Below are positions 43,613 through 54,122 of a DNA stretch of 64,000 nucleotides, in pieces. The translations under genes were made by a program, and so were the position numbers. Source of the stretch: Thiomicrospira aerophila AL3 (GTDB taxonomy: Bacteria > Pseudomonadota > Gammaproteobacteria > Thiomicrospirales > Thiomicrospiraceae); the NCBI RefSeq assembly GCF_000227665.2, contig NZ_CP007030.1, forward strand, positions 1-64,000, written 5' to 3'. How positions within the stretch are numbered: the first letter of the stretch is position 1; every line of letters starts with the position of its first letter. The notes under the pieces were generated by a model. It did no database searches. It was given only the letters and a program-made list of their open reading frames with translations, and had not been told where the DNA came from.

Positions 43613-45757
43613 ATGCAGATGTCCCCCACACTAATCAGCCAGCCGGTTTTTCTAAATCAAGGTGAAGTCGAACAGAAACGACAAGAAATTAAAGCCTACT
43701 TTAACCAAACCTGGGAAAACTACGAAAGCCTTTTCGAAACACTTGTCAGTGACGATACTTTTTATCTCCGTCCTTGCTCACTGCGCCATCCGTTAATTTT
43801 TTATTTTGGTCATACCGCGACCTTTTTTACGAATAAATTGGTGTTAGCTAAACTCTTGCCGCAACGGATTAACCCGACCATTGAATCAATGTGTGCCATA
43901 GGTGTCGATGAAATGTCTTGGGATGATCTCAACGATGCCCATTACGACTGGCCTAGTGTGGCGGCGGTGCGTGCTTATCGCAACGAGGTAAAGGCGGCGG
44001 TGAATGCGCTGATAGATCAAGTTGTCTTTAGTTTGCCGATTGATTGGCAAAGCCCGATGTGGCCGATTATGATGGGCATTGAGCATGAGCGCATTCATTT
44101 AGAAACTTCTTCGGTGTTGATTCGTCAGCTCCCGATTGATCAGGTGAAACCCCATCCGCTGTTTCCGATTTGTGCCGATCAGCAAACCGCTGCCCCCAGC
44201 AATCGCTTGCTCGCCGTGCCAGCCGGCGAGGTCAAGATTGCCCATCAAGACCCTGCGCCTCATTACGGTTGGGATAATGAATATGGTCAGCATCAGGCCA
44301 ATGTGACCGCGTTTCAGGCTAGCGAGTTTTTGGTGTCTAATGCCGAGTTTTTGGCCTTTGTTGAAGCCGGTGGTTATCATACCCCGGAATTTTGGAATGA
44401 AGAGGGCGATCGTTGGCGTCAATTTAGTCCGGTTAAACACCCTAGTTTTTGGGTGCGTAAAACCGAGGGTGGTCAACAGGCCTGGTATTTGCGGTGTATG
44501 ACCGAAGAAATTCCGATGCCTTGGTCTTGGCCAGCTGAGGTGAATCATTTAGAAGCGGCCGCTTTTTGTCGTTGGAAAGCGGCACAAACCGGCCAGCCGA
44601 TCCGCTTGCCTTCTGAAGATGAGTATTTGCGTTTGCGCGACTTTTCTCAAGCACAGCAGCATCTAGCCCAGGCCAATATTAATTTGCAGCAAGCGGCCTC
44701 GTCTTGCCCGGTAACACGTTGCAAGCAAGGCGAGTTTTACGATGTGATCGGCAATGTTTGGCAGTGGACTGAAACCCCGATTCATCCGTTTGAGGGCTTT
44801 AAAGTGCATCCGCTTTATGACGATTTCACTACGCCGACCTTTGATAACAAACACAATATAATTAAAGGTGGCTCGTGGATTTCGACTGGCAATGAAATTA
44901 ACGGTAGTTCACGTTATGCGTTTCGTCGCCATTTTTTCCAGCACGCCGGTTTCCGTTATATTGCCTCGGATGCGCCAGTGCAGAAAGAGTTTTCGACCTA
45001 TGAAACTGATAGTGCGGTGGCACAATATTGCGAATTCCATTTTGGTGACGAGTATTTTGGCGTGGCCAACTTTGCCAAAGCCTATGCTGATTTAGCCATC
45101 GGCTATGCGCAAACTGATGCGGATTTGGCCAAGCGCGAACATTTGAAAGTGCTTGAAGTAGGTTGTTCAGTTGGACGTGCAAGTTTTGAATTAGCCAAGC
45201 ATTTTGAGCAGGTCGTCGGTTTAGACTTTTCTGCGCGCTTTATTAATGTGGCTAACCAGTTGCAAACCTCGGGTCAGCTGCGCTATACCTTGCCGATTGA
45301 AGGTGAGATTATGGACTTTAAAGAAACCACCTTGGCACAGTTGGGGTTAAGTGAGGTGGCAAGTCGCTGTGAATTTTTACAGCAAGATGCGACCAATATG
45401 AAACCGATTTTTAGTGGTTATGACATGATTGTGGCGATGAACTTAATTGATCGTTTGTATGAGCCGAAGAAATTTTTAACGGATGTCGCCGCTCGTTTGA
45501 ATAGCGGTGGGTTATTGATGCTTGGCTCGCCTTACACCTGGTTAGAAGAGTTTACTCAGAAAGTCCATTGGTTAGGGGGCTACAAGGATGCTCATTCGGG
45601 TGAAAATGTGACCACCTTAGAAACCTTGCACGCCTTGTTGAGTAAAGATTTTGAACCGGTCGGTGCGCCACAAGAACTGCAGTTTGTGATTCGTGAAACC
45701 GCGCGTAAATATCAACATACTGTGAGTCAAGTGACCTTGTGGAAGAAGAAAGCCTAA
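43613..45757 (+). CDS. ovoA: 5-histidylcysteine sulfoxide synthase / methyltransferase OvoA
   Basis: First enzyme of ovothiol A synthesis: iron- and oxygen-dependent joining of cysteine to histidine, and later N-methylation. The 714 residues contain the DinB-like iron domain (GHTATFF and HERIHLE, an HX3HXE motif), an FGE-sulfatase domain (YGWDNEYGQ; GNVWQWTETP; GGSWISTGNEINGSSRYAFRRHF) and a SAM methyltransferase domain (LKVLEVGCSVGRASFELA, VGLDFSARFI). This is the full-length bifunctional form. The ovoB-like gene overlaps its 3' end by 19 bases. Confidence 0.95.
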   Translation: MQMSPTLISQPVFLNQGEVEQKRQEIKAYFNQTWENYESLFETLVSDDTFYLRPCSLRHPLIFYFGHTATFFTNKLVLAKLLPQRINPTIESMCAIGVDEMSWDDLNDAHYDWPSVAAVRAYRNEVKAAVNALIDQVVFSLPIDWQSPMWPIMMGIEHERIHLETSSVLIRQLPIDQVKPHPLFPICADQQTAAPSNRLLAVPAGEVKIAHQDPAPHYGWDNEYGQHQANVTAFQASEFLVSNAEFLAFVEAGGYHTPEFWNEEGDRWRQFSPVKHPSFWVRKTEGGQQAWYLRCMTEEIPMPWSWPAEVNHLEAAAFCRWKAAQTGQPIRLPSEDEYLRLRDFSQAQQHLAQANINLQQAASSCPVTRCKQGEFYDVIGNVWQWTETPIHPFEGFKVHPLYDDFTTPTFDNKHNIIKGGSWISTGNEINGSSRYAFRRHFFQHAGFRYIASDAPVQKEFSTYETDSAVAQYCEFHFGDEYFGVANFAKAYADLAIGYAQTDADLAKREHLKVLEVGCSVGRASFELAKHFEQVVGLDFSARFINVANQLQTSGQLRYTLPIEGEIMDFKETTLAQLGLSEVASRCEFLQQDATNMKPIFSGYDMIVAMNLIDRLYEPKKFLTDVAARLNSGGLLMLGSPYTWLEEFTQKVHWLGGYKDAHSGENVTTLETLHALLSKDFEPVGAPQELQFVIRETARKYQHTVSQVTLWKKKA

Positions 45758-47040
45758 AAACTGACATTAGTGCAGACCTCAGCGCTGCCTATATTCGGGA
45801 TTTTTTTACCCAGCCGATTGATCGCAACGATAGCGGGGCGGAAAAGTATGATTTGCGCGAACAGTTGTTTGGTCGCGCAGACCTGTTGCCCATGTGGGTC
45901 GCGGATCAAGACTTACCGACCCCGCCGTTTATTATTGCGGCATTGCAACGGCGCTTATTGCATCCGATTTTAGGCTATACCCATACCTCAGACCGTTTGT
46001 GTGCCAGCGTCGTCAAGTGGCAAGCTCAATATGGCTATGAGGTAGATCCCGCGTCCCTGGTGTTTACGCACAATGTGGCTAATGGCTTGTTTTTAGCCGT
46101 GCAGGCGCTCAGTCGTCCGGGTGAGGGGGTGGTGATTATGCCGCCGATTTACCCGCCGTTTGAACAGGCGATTAACCGTAATGATCGCCAGGTGGTAGCG
46201 GTGCCGTTGCTGTATCAGCCGGACGGTGATCAGTCATCCAATCCCCAAGCATCACAGGCATCGGACTATTGCTTTGATTTAGCAGGCCTGGCACAAGCCT
46301 TTGCTCGTGACGATGTTAGTTTGTGTTTGTTGTGTAATCCGCATAATCCAAGTGGTCGCGTCTGGTCGCGCGCAGAATTGGCGCAACTCGCCGAACTAGC
46401 CTTGGCGCATAATGTGATATTGGTGTCTGATGAAATTCATGGCGATTTAACCTTGCCGCCTAATCAGCATTGTCCGTTGGCCAGTTTAAGTCCGACGGTG
46501 GCGCAGCAAACGGTTACACTCAGCTCGCCCGGTAAAACTTTTAACTTAGCAGGCCTGCAAATAGGCTATGCGATCGCGGCTAATCCCGCGCATCGTAAAG
46601 CACTGCAAGCTGCCGCGGCAAGGGTGAAGATTGACGAGCTGAATCTGTTTGCGATGGTGGCGCTAGAGGCGGCCTATACGGACGATGGCAAGATTTGGCG
46701 GGATGCGCTATGCCAGCATATTCTCGCCAATATAGCGCGTTTACGTCAGGCTTTGGCTGAGCTGTGTCCCGCGGTGCGGGTCATCCAACCCCAGGCGTCT
46801 TATCTTGTTTGGTTAGATTTTAATCCGCTCATTCCTAATCAGTTTGCTGACCATGCGGCTTTGCAGGCCTGGTTAATCAATGACGCTAAATTGGGGTTAA
46901 ATAACGGCTTGAGTTACGGTGAAGTCGGATGTGGTTTTATGCGCATTAATCTAGCCGTACCCCCATCAACGCTTGAACAGGCCTGTTCGCAGTTACGCCA
47001 GGCGTTTGGCATAACATTAATAAGGACCGATGATGACTAA
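45739..47040 (+). CDS. ovoB: PLP-dependent C-S lyase, OvoB-like
   Basis: 433 residues, fold-type I PLP enzyme of the MalY/PatB C-S lyase group. Motifs: CNPHNPSGRVWSRAEL, VSDEIHGDL and the PLP lysine in SSPGKTFNLAGLQIGYA. In ovothiol synthesis such a lyase (OvoB) cleaves the histidyl-cysteine sulfoxide to 5-thiohistidine. The GTG start lies inside the end of ovoA (19-base overlap), which indicates coupling and supports the OvoB role over a generic cystathionine beta-lyase. Four CAGGCCTG sites lie in this one gene. Confidence 0.85.
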   Translation: MEEESLKTDISADLSAAYIRDFFTQPIDRNDSGAEKYDLREQLFGRADLLPMWVADQDLPTPPFIIAALQRRLLHPILGYTHTSDRLCASVVKWQAQYGYEVDPASLVFTHNVANGLFLAVQALSRPGEGVVIMPPIYPPFEQAINRNDRQVVAVPLLYQPDGDQSSNPQASQASDYCFDLAGLAQAFARDDVSLCLLCNPHNPSGRVWSRAELAQLAELALAHNVILVSDEIHGDLTLPPNQHCPLASLSPTVAQQTVTLSSPGKTFNLAGLQIGYAIAANPAHRKALQAAAARVKIDELNLFAMVALEAAYTDDGKIWRDALCQHILANIARLRQALAELCPAVRVIQPQASYLVWLDFNPLIPNQFADHAALQAWLINDAKLGLNNGLSYGEVGCGFMRINLAVPPSTLEQACSQLRQAFGITLIRTDDD

Positions 47041-47833
47041 TATGACACGCTATCCAGAGCTAGCCGGAAAACGAGTATGGATCACTGGCTCGTCCAGCGG
47101 AATTGGCGCGGGTATGGCAAAAATCTTAGCGCAGCAAGGTTGTAAGTTGGTGTTGCATTATTGTCGGAACGAATCCGGTGTGCAACAAACCCTTAAAACG
47201 GTGGCTGAATTGGGTGCGGAAGTTGAAGTGGTTTGGGGCGATTTTAGTGATTACGTCAGTTTGCCTGAGATCTTTGAGCAGGCCTGGTCAGCGTTTGATG
47301 GCTTGGATGCACTAATCAATAACGCTGGCATTGTGACTAAATCAACCGCATTAAAAGATGAAACCGGCGAGGCCTTTAACCGAACAATTGCAGTTAATTT
47401 ACAAGCACCTTATCGGTTAAGTACCGCTTTTGCTAAAGCCTGTATCCAGGCCAAGCAACCGGGCGTGATTATTAATAATTCCAGTATTCACGGTCAACAA
47501 ACCTGCGAGTGGTTCAGTGCCTATGCGGCGTCTAAAGCCGGTTTAGATGCGATGATGAAAGTCATGGCGGTGGAATGGGGGCCGAAAGGCATTCGGGTCA
47601 ATAGTTTAGCGCCAGGCGTTGTACCCGTTGAGCGCACGGCGAAGATTTTGGCGGAACCTAAAATGGCGGCAACCTGGACGAAAGCGATGCCTTTGCAGCG
47701 CTATGGTCATGTCGATGATATGGGTTGGGCAACGGCGTTTTTAATCAGTGATTCTGCAGCCTGGATGACCGGTTCAGTGTTGACGGTAGATGGCGGTTTA
47801 ATTGCCAGAGGTGGTTACCCAGCTCGTGAATGA
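47030..47833 (+). CDS. Short-chain dehydrogenase/reductase in the ovothiol operon
   Basis: 267 residues, classical SDR: cofactor motif GSSSGIGAGMAK, NNAGIV, catalytic serine region IINNSSIHG and YAASKAG (YX3K), and the C-terminal GSVLTVDGG. It overlaps the ovoB-like gene by 11 bases, so it belongs to the same transcript. Its substrate is unknown. It is not one of the standard ovothiol enzymes; a role in handling an oxidised intermediate or an unrelated sugar or alcohol is possible. Confidence 0.88.
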   Translation: MMTNMTRYPELAGKRVWITGSSSGIGAGMAKILAQQGCKLVLHYCRNESGVQQTLKTVAELGAEVEVVWGDFSDYVSLPEIFEQAWSAFDGLDALINNAGIVTKSTALKDETGEAFNRTIAVNLQAPYRLSTAFAKACIQAKQPGVIINNSSIHGQQTCEWFSAYAASKAGLDAMMKVMAVEWGPKGIRVNSLAPGVVPVERTAKILAEPKMAATWTKAMPLQRYGHVDDMGWATAFLISDSAAWMTGSVLTVDGGLIARGGYPARE

Positions 47834-47842
47834 GCTGGGTAA
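47815..47842. terminator. Hairpin at the convergent ends of the SDR and chemoreceptor genes
   Basis: Perfect 11-bp arms TTACCCAGCTC and GAGCTGGGTAA enclose a 6-base loop; the SDR stop codon lies inside. There is no clear T run, so it may block readthrough or protect the 3' end instead of acting as a classic terminator. Confidence 0.5.
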
Positions 47843-47864
47843 TAGAGTGAATGTCACGCCTTAA

Positions 47865-50321
47865 TTAGTTGAGGCGTTTAGTGCCAATGCGGTGGGTTTT
47901 GAAAAAGCTGACCGACTGGGATAATTGCTGTGCCTGATCTTTCATGCTTTCGGCCGCTGCGGCTGTCTCTTCAACAAGTGCGGCATTTTGCTGGGTAACA
48001 TTATCAATCAGACCTATAGCTTGATTAATTTCCGACACGCCTTGTGCTTGTTCCATTGATGCGTTAGCGATGTCACTTAACATATCGGTGACATGGTTAA
48101 TGGTTTCATGCATTTTGGAGATAATCTCGGCCGATTCTGTGGCGTGTTCGGTACCTTGATTAATGCGGTTGACGCTGTTGGTTACTAGTCCGGTAATTTC
48201 TTTAGCAGCTTCAGCTGATTTTTGTGCTAACGCACGCACTTCGCTGGCTACGACCGCAAAGCCACGACCATGCTCCCCGGCACGAGCCGCTTCAACAGCT
48301 GCATTCAGTGCCAACAGGTTAGTTTGGAAGGCAATGCTTTCAATCAGGCTAACAATGTCATGAATTTGATTACTAGATTGCTGAATCATCGCCATCGAAT
48401 CAATAGTTTGTTTCATCACATTACTAGCTTGTAATGACTGAGTTTCAAGCTGATGCTGGAGGTGGTCAGCAGTTTTGCTGTGTTCGGCATTGTTCTTAAT
48501 GGTTGCATCTATTTCTGTCATCGCCGCCGAAGTTTGTTCAACCGATGCAGCTTGCTGCTGGACACTGTCGCTTAGACTAATTGAACCGTGCGATACTTCT
48601 TCTGCCGCACTGGCAACGGCTTTAGAGCTGACCAGCACTTCGTTGATGACTTCGGTCATCTGAGCAAGACTCTGGTTAATCGCTTCTTTAAGGGTAGCTA
48701 GATCACCCTGGCACTCTTGAGTAACAGATTGCGTGAGATCTCCTTGACTCTGTGCTTGCATAACGCGGCTAATATCCTTGATGACCTCGTTTAGGCTAGC
48801 TAAGGATAGATTAATGTCATCTTTGAGTTCTTTTAGTTGACCTTGCAGTTCGCGGTTGATACTGAGATTGAATTGGCCTGCCGCCATTTTTTTGACTACA
48901 TCACCAATGTCTGTCATGGTCAGGTTGAGCTGCGACATGGCGTTTTCAGTATCAGCCAAAATAGTCGCGAAGGCACCTTGTGCTTGCACCTTGGTCCTAA
49001 AGTTGAATTGACCTTGGTTAAGTTGTTCAAGTGCGCGAGCAATTTCTTCAATAATGTTTTGCATGTTGTTGGCGCTGGCATTGACACCCGTCTTGAGTTC
49101 AAGCAAATTGCCAACATAATGACCTTCAATACGCGTTGTCAGATCTCCTTTTGCAATCGCTGCAATAGCTGTATTGGCTTGAGTAATTGCATCACTGACT
49201 TTGACTAGGTGGTGATTAATGGCTTGAGCTGTTTGCCCGACTTCATCGTCAGACTTAACCGCAACTCGAATCGAGAAGTCCCCGGTTTCATCAATTTTAT
49301 GCATGGTGGTGGTTAAGTCCTCAAGAGGACGAATCACCAGACGTAGAATAAGGCCGAATAAAATACCCGCTAGGATAAGAATACCCAAGATAACACCGAT
49401 AATCGTAACGGTAACCTGCTGGTAGGCAGCGCTTAATATATGAGTAAATACTTGTTCGTCTTGAATGAAGAGTTGGCGCCCCATGACTTGTCCCGCTTCA
49501 TCGTAAGCAGGTAGGTCAACTATCAGATAGCCTTGGTTTAGATAAACATTTGTTTTGTCACCATGCGTCGCTTGAAACAAGCTCTGGGTAAGTTGAATAG
49601 TTTCGGGGGTGAACCAGTTATTGTTGGCGACAACATAACGCGGGTTGATGTTAATGAGTCTATCTATGGCTTGGGTATGGCCATGACGCGCCCTAACATA
49701 TTCACTGTCAACGAGCATAATCCAGTTGCCACCTACAATACGATCAAAATCGCGAGATATAGACCCGACACCTTGTAGCATAGAAACTAGGCCCATTAGC
49801 TGTTGTTGCGAGTTGAGTACCGGTGTGACTGCAGTGATGGTGACGCCACGATCAGTAAAACCTAATGCGCCCTGGGCGGTTTTGGTATTAATGACCTCTG
49901 TAATTAACGCGTTGGGTGGCGTGGCAGCAGGTTGTTGATCCAGTGCCCATGAACGCAGTAAAGATTGGCCATTGGCATCATAAATTTCGCTAAAAATACC
50001 GCGGAAATTGGTCACACTGGCATAGTGTTGTTGTTGGTTAGCCAGCACTTGGCGTAATGGGAGTTGGCGATTGTTTGCTAGCGCATCAATTAAGATGGGT
50101 TGTTGCGACAGCATGGTGGCACCGATAATGCCAGACTGAACCTTTAGCTCAATTTGGCTGTCCATAAATACTTGCATATCGTTAGTCAGTTGTTGTTTGA
50201 CTTGTTGTGGCAAGGGTTTGATTTGAGTGAGGTACATTACGCTAGTGACAACAGCAACCACCAGGGTGGTGACGAGCAAGCTAGCGAAAATGATCTTATG
50301 TTTAAGCGATTTAATTTTCAT
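47865..50321 (-). CDS. Methyl-accepting chemotaxis protein
   Basis: 818 residues. TM1 (about 12-30), a large periplasmic sensor region (about 35-300) of double-Cache type, TM2 (about 303-330), HAMP (RLVIRPLEDLTTTMHKI), several further HAMP-like helical segments (about 385-530), and the cytoplasmic signalling hairpin with AFQTNLLALNAAVEAARAGE and GRGFAVVASEVRALAQKSAEAAKEI. No ligand can be deduced. Convergent with the ovothiol genes; no che genes are nearby. Confidence 0.93.
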   Translation of the reverse strand: MKIKSLKHKIIFASLLVTTLVVAVVTSVMYLTQIKPLPQQVKQQLTNDMQVFMDSQIELKVQSGIIGATMLSQQPILIDALANNRQLPLRQVLANQQQHYASVTNFRGIFSEIYDANGQSLLRSWALDQQPAATPPNALITEVINTKTAQGALGFTDRGVTITAVTPVLNSQQQLMGLVSMLQGVGSISRDFDRIVGGNWIMLVDSEYVRARHGHTQAIDRLININPRYVVANNNWFTPETIQLTQSLFQATHGDKTNVYLNQGYLIVDLPAYDEAGQVMGRQLFIQDEQVFTHILSAAYQQVTVTIIGVILGILILAGILFGLILRLVIRPLEDLTTTMHKIDETGDFSIRVAVKSDDEVGQTAQAINHHLVKVSDAITQANTAIAAIAKGDLTTRIEGHYVGNLLELKTGVNASANNMQNIIEEIARALEQLNQGQFNFRTKVQAQGAFATILADTENAMSQLNLTMTDIGDVVKKMAAGQFNLSINRELQGQLKELKDDINLSLASLNEVIKDISRVMQAQSQGDLTQSVTQECQGDLATLKEAINQSLAQMTEVINEVLVSSKAVASAAEEVSHGSISLSDSVQQQAASVEQTSAAMTEIDATIKNNAEHSKTADHLQHQLETQSLQASNVMKQTIDSMAMIQQSSNQIHDIVSLIESIAFQTNLLALNAAVEAARAGEHGRGFAVVASEVRALAQKSAEAAKEITGLVTNSVNRINQGTEHATESAEIISKMHETINHVTDMLSDIANASMEQAQGVSEINQAIGLIDNVTQQNAALVEETAAAAESMKDQAQQLSQSVSFFKTHRIGTKRLN

Positions 50322-50408
50322 AGGTCTCTCGCAGAGGCATTAGTAGTTTTAATAACAGTATATGATATTTTTTGCGAGTTAAACATAGTTTCTATAACAG
50401 AAATAAAC

Positions 50409-50432
50409 AAGCCCAGTTTAGAACCGGGCCTT
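50409..50432 (-). terminator. Probable terminator downstream of adk
   Basis: On the minus strand AAGGCCCGG and CTGGGCTT form a stem with one bulge around a 7-base loop, followed by GTTTATTT. It lies about 25 bases after the adk stop. A separate inverted repeat GGTCAGTT/AACTGACC (50450-50472) overlaps the adk stop itself. Confidence 0.6.
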
Positions 50433-50456
50433 AGGCATTTTAGTTGTTAGGTCAGT

Positions 50457-51107
<651 letters not shown>

Positions 51108-51121
51108 TCAGTCCTAATTAG

Positions 51122-53551
51122 TTATTGAAATAATTCACGGGTTAAGTCCCTTAAATTGTTGGGACGAATGACCGGGATCTCCGGTGCTTGGTCTGGATAA
51201 AACAGCTCAAAGTATGCGCCTGGGGTGTCGGCGGGTACCGCTTGACCGGTGCTACGATCAATTGGAACATATACTAAGCCTTCAGGTTGTAAAAACGGAA
51301 TATTGGGTGAGTCGGCTACGGCATGACGCATATAGTCAATCCAAATAGGTAAGGCAGCGCGACCAGCGGTTTCGCGTCGCCCTAGACCAGAGGGTTGGTC
51401 ATTGCCCACCCAGACACTGGTGACCACATCCGGGTTATAGCCCACAAACCAGGCATCAAATTGCTGATTGGTGGTACCGGTTTTACCGGCTAAATCTTGG
51501 CGATTTAAGCTGGCCGCTTGGCGTCCCGTACCTTGTTTAATCACATCTTGCAAAATTGAGGTAATCATATAAGCATTTTGTTTGGTAATGGCACGCGGAG
51601 CAATTCCAGGGTCGCGTTCATCGCACTGGATGCCACAGGCTTGTAGCGGGTTGGCTTGATAAATCACTTGGCCGTTAAAGTCACGCACTTCGCGCACAAA
51701 ATAGGGTTCGACTAGAAAACCACCGTTGGCAAATACGCCATAAGCACGCGCCGCTTCTAGCGGCGTGAATTGGGCTGAACCCAGTGCCAGCGATAGGTTG
51801 CGATGACGATTGAGTTCGGCTAAATCAAAGCCAAAGCGCTGTGAGTGGTTGATAATCGGTGCAACGCCTACTTCTTGTAACAGTCGAATAGGGACGAGGT
51901 TGCGTGAATGAATCAAGGCTTCACGTACTCGCGTGGGGCCATAAAAGCGCCCGGTATAGTTTTCTGGACGCCAGATATCTTCGAGGGCGGCATCGTGGAA
52001 GACCACTGGCGCATCATTAATGACGGTCGCAGCGGTAATGCCAAGTTCAAACGCGCCTGAATAGAGGAAAGGTTTATAGGCTGAACCCAGTTGGCGTTTC
52101 GCCTGAGTAACACGATTAAAACGGCTTTTGAAAAAATCAAACCCACCGACCAGGGCAATTATTTCACCATTGCGGGGGTTAAGCGCCACCAGGGCGGCTT
52201 CTGCACGTGGGTTTTGCGCTAATAGCCAGTTGCCCTGCTCATTTGGGTGGGGAATGACATAGACCAGATCACCCGCCTGGATAATTTGATCGAGCTGCGT
52301 GGGAGCGGGACCAAGACGATCGAGCCCACGATGTGGCCGCGCCCAGTCAGCTTGAGCAAAGGTCAGTGTGATCTGGTCGCCATTACGTAATTGCAGTTGC
52401 GCTTGGTTATCGGTTAATGCCATCACCAGGGCTAAACGCAGCCCACCTGGCTGAGGATGTTCACGCATCAGCGTGTCTATCGCTGAGCTGTCGTCAAGTA
52501 AGGCCGGATCTAGTTGAGCGACATGGCCACGGTAACCATGACGACGATCGTATTCAAGCAGGCCTGAACGTAAAGCGGCATTGGCGCGGTCTTGATGATC
52601 ACTGCGAATCGTGGTGGTAATGGTTAAACCCTGTTCTAAAGCGGTTTCGCCAAAACGCTCTAGGGCAAATTGGCGCGCCATTTCAGCAATATAGCCGGCT
52701 TCAGTTTCAATACGCACACCGGTTAGGGTCACTTCAATGGGTTGTGCCAGCGCGGTAGTAAATTGGTCTTGAGTGATGTAGCCGAGCTCATGCATACGGC
52801 GCAACACATAACTGCGGCGTAAAGTGGCGCGGGCCGGATTAGCGATCGGATTGAAGGCGGAGGGGGCTTTTGGCAGGCCTGCTATCATTGCAAATTCGTG
52901 AATATCAAGTTCATGAATCGGTTTGCCGTAGTAGGTTTGAGCCGCAGCAGCTACACCGTAAGAGCGATGACCCAAGAAAATCTGGTTCAGATAGAGCGCC
53001 ATGATTTCTTGCTTGGTTAACGTCTGTTCAATTTTGAATGCCAGAATGATTTCATTGAACTTGCGTTTAAAAGAGCGGTCGCGGGTTAGAAAAAAGTTAC
53101 GCGCAACCTGCATCGTAATAGTTGAACCGCCTGATTGAATGCTGCCGGTTGAAATAAGTTCATAGCTAGCGCGCGCAATCCCTTTTAAATCGATACCAAA
53201 GTGCTGATAAAACCGGTCATCTTCTGCTGAAATAATCGCCTGAATCATGCGAATAGGAATGTCTGGGTACTCAAGTGGAATCCGGCGCTTTTCACCAATT
53301 TCTGTGATGACCTTGCCATCGCTGGTTTCAATGCGTAACGGAACCTGATAGCTTACATTTTTGAGGCTGTTGGGGTCGGGCAGTTGATGATAAAGATAGG
53401 TAGCGTAAGCGGCAACAACTAGTGTGATGACGATGCCAAAATAAATTGGCCAAAGCAAGAGCCTGCGCAGCCATCGTTTGGGTGGCTGAGGCGATTTGGC
53501 CTGGTTTTGTTTTTTTGCGGTGGCGCTTGGTTTAGCAATTGGAGTTGGCAT
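51122..53551 (-). CDS. mrcA: Penicillin-binding protein 1A (bifunctional transglycosylase/transpeptidase)
   Basis: Peptidoglycan synthase of 809 residues. Short cytoplasmic N-terminus, one membrane helix (about 32-52), glycosyltransferase domain with the catalytic EDDRFYQHFGID and later ARNFFLTRDRS, an OB-type insert (about 330-440), and the transpeptidase with SAYK (SXXK), SRN (SXN) and KTGTT. All catalytic motifs are intact. Two CAGGCCTG sites lie in the gene. adk follows closely downstream. Confidence 0.96.
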   Translation of the reverse strand: MPTPIAKPSATAKKQNQAKSPQPPKRWLRRLLLWPIYFGIVITLVVAAYATYLYHQLPDPNSLKNVSYQVPLRIETSDGKVITEIGEKRRIPLEYPDIPIRMIQAIISAEDDRFYQHFGIDLKGIARASYELISTGSIQSGGSTITMQVARNFFLTRDRSFKRKFNEIILAFKIEQTLTKQEIMALYLNQIFLGHRSYGVAAAAQTYYGKPIHELDIHEFAMIAGLPKAPSAFNPIANPARATLRRSYVLRRMHELGYITQDQFTTALAQPIEVTLTGVRIETEAGYIAEMARQFALERFGETALEQGLTITTTIRSDHQDRANAALRSGLLEYDRRHGYRGHVAQLDPALLDDSSAIDTLMREHPQPGGLRLALVMALTDNQAQLQLRNGDQITLTFAQADWARPHRGLDRLGPAPTQLDQIIQAGDLVYVIPHPNEQGNWLLAQNPRAEAALVALNPRNGEIIALVGGFDFFKSRFNRVTQAKRQLGSAYKPFLYSGAFELGITAATVINDAPVVFHDAALEDIWRPENYTGRFYGPTRVREALIHSRNLVPIRLLQEVGVAPIINHSQRFGFDLAELNRHRNLSLALGSAQFTPLEAARAYGVFANGGFLVEPYFVREVRDFNGQVIYQANPLQACGIQCDERDPGIAPRAITKQNAYMITSILQDVIKQGTGRQAASLNRQDLAGKTGTTNQQFDAWFVGYNPDVVTSVWVGNDQPSGLGRRETAGRAALPIWIDYMRHAVADSPNIPFLQPEGLVYVPIDRSTGQAVPADTPGAYFELFYPDQAPEIPVIRPNNLRDLTRELFQ

Positions 53552-53618
53552 TACAACTTAACACTATCTTATAAAAAAAATTAATCTAGTCACCATTATA
53601 ACCCCATCTTAACTAACA

Positions 53619-53655
53619 AAAAACGGGAGATCTTTAGAAAAGACCTCCCGTTTAG
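53619..53655 (-). terminator. Rho-independent terminator after the 76-residue membrane gene
   Basis: AAACGGGAG and CTCCCGTTT, with an inner TCTT/AAGA extension, form a long stem; on the minus strand it runs into a T6 tract. It separates the 76-residue gene from mrcA. Confidence 0.85.
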
Positions 53656-53685
53656 CAGTCATACCTTGGAATAGGTGATGATAGA

Positions 53686-53916
53686 TTATGAACGCTTTTT
53701 ATAGCGACCAGTCTTAATATCGCTGTACATCATAAATAAGTTGCCACCGACAATGAATGCAGCGGCGGCTAAAACGCCAAATACACCGATACCAATCAAC
53801 AGCGATTGTGGCAATATGTTGAAATAAATACCCATGAAAATAGCAAAGGGCAATACAAACATCACAACAAAACCGATTAGGAAGTTGACAAGATTTTTAG
53901 CTGTAGAATCTCTCAT
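53686..53916 (-). CDS. Small membrane protein, 76 residues, unknown
   Basis: Starting at MRDSTAKNLVNFL (53916, with GAGG upstream) the protein has two hydrophobic helices (about 11-33 and 37-62) and a basic tail ending TGRYKKRS. An in-frame start at 53988 would add an unlikely N-terminus and has no ribosome binding site. A strong terminator follows. It looks like a real monocistronic gene of unknown function, divergent from rph. Confidence 0.75.
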   Translation of the reverse strand: MRDSTAKNLVNFLIGFVVMFVLPFAIFMGIYFNILPQSLLIGIGVFGVLAAAAFIVGGNLFMMYSDIKTGRYKKRS

Positions 53917-54122
53917 TGGTGCCTCGAATGATAAAATAGAAATGGTAAAACAATAAGATGTCATAATTTTGATGCAATATACCGCCATTTTTTGAAAGTT
54001 ACAAATAAAAGCATTTTATCGCCACGCCGAAAAAACCCACGGTTTTTGCTGAGCTGTTATTGACTTCGTTTATAATGTCGCCATTTTAATTAATGCAAAA
54101 TTGACCTTGCTAAAGGATTGGC

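Noticed and set aside
45739-45757. Overlap of ovoA and ovoB-like frames as a possible frameshift in one gene
   Set aside because: Both proteins are complete at both ends for their families, so this is translational coupling of two genes.
54071-54076. TATAAT before rph as a sigma-70 promoter
   Set aside because: The only nearby TTGACT lies just 5 bases upstream of it, and no good -35 was found at 16-18 bases.
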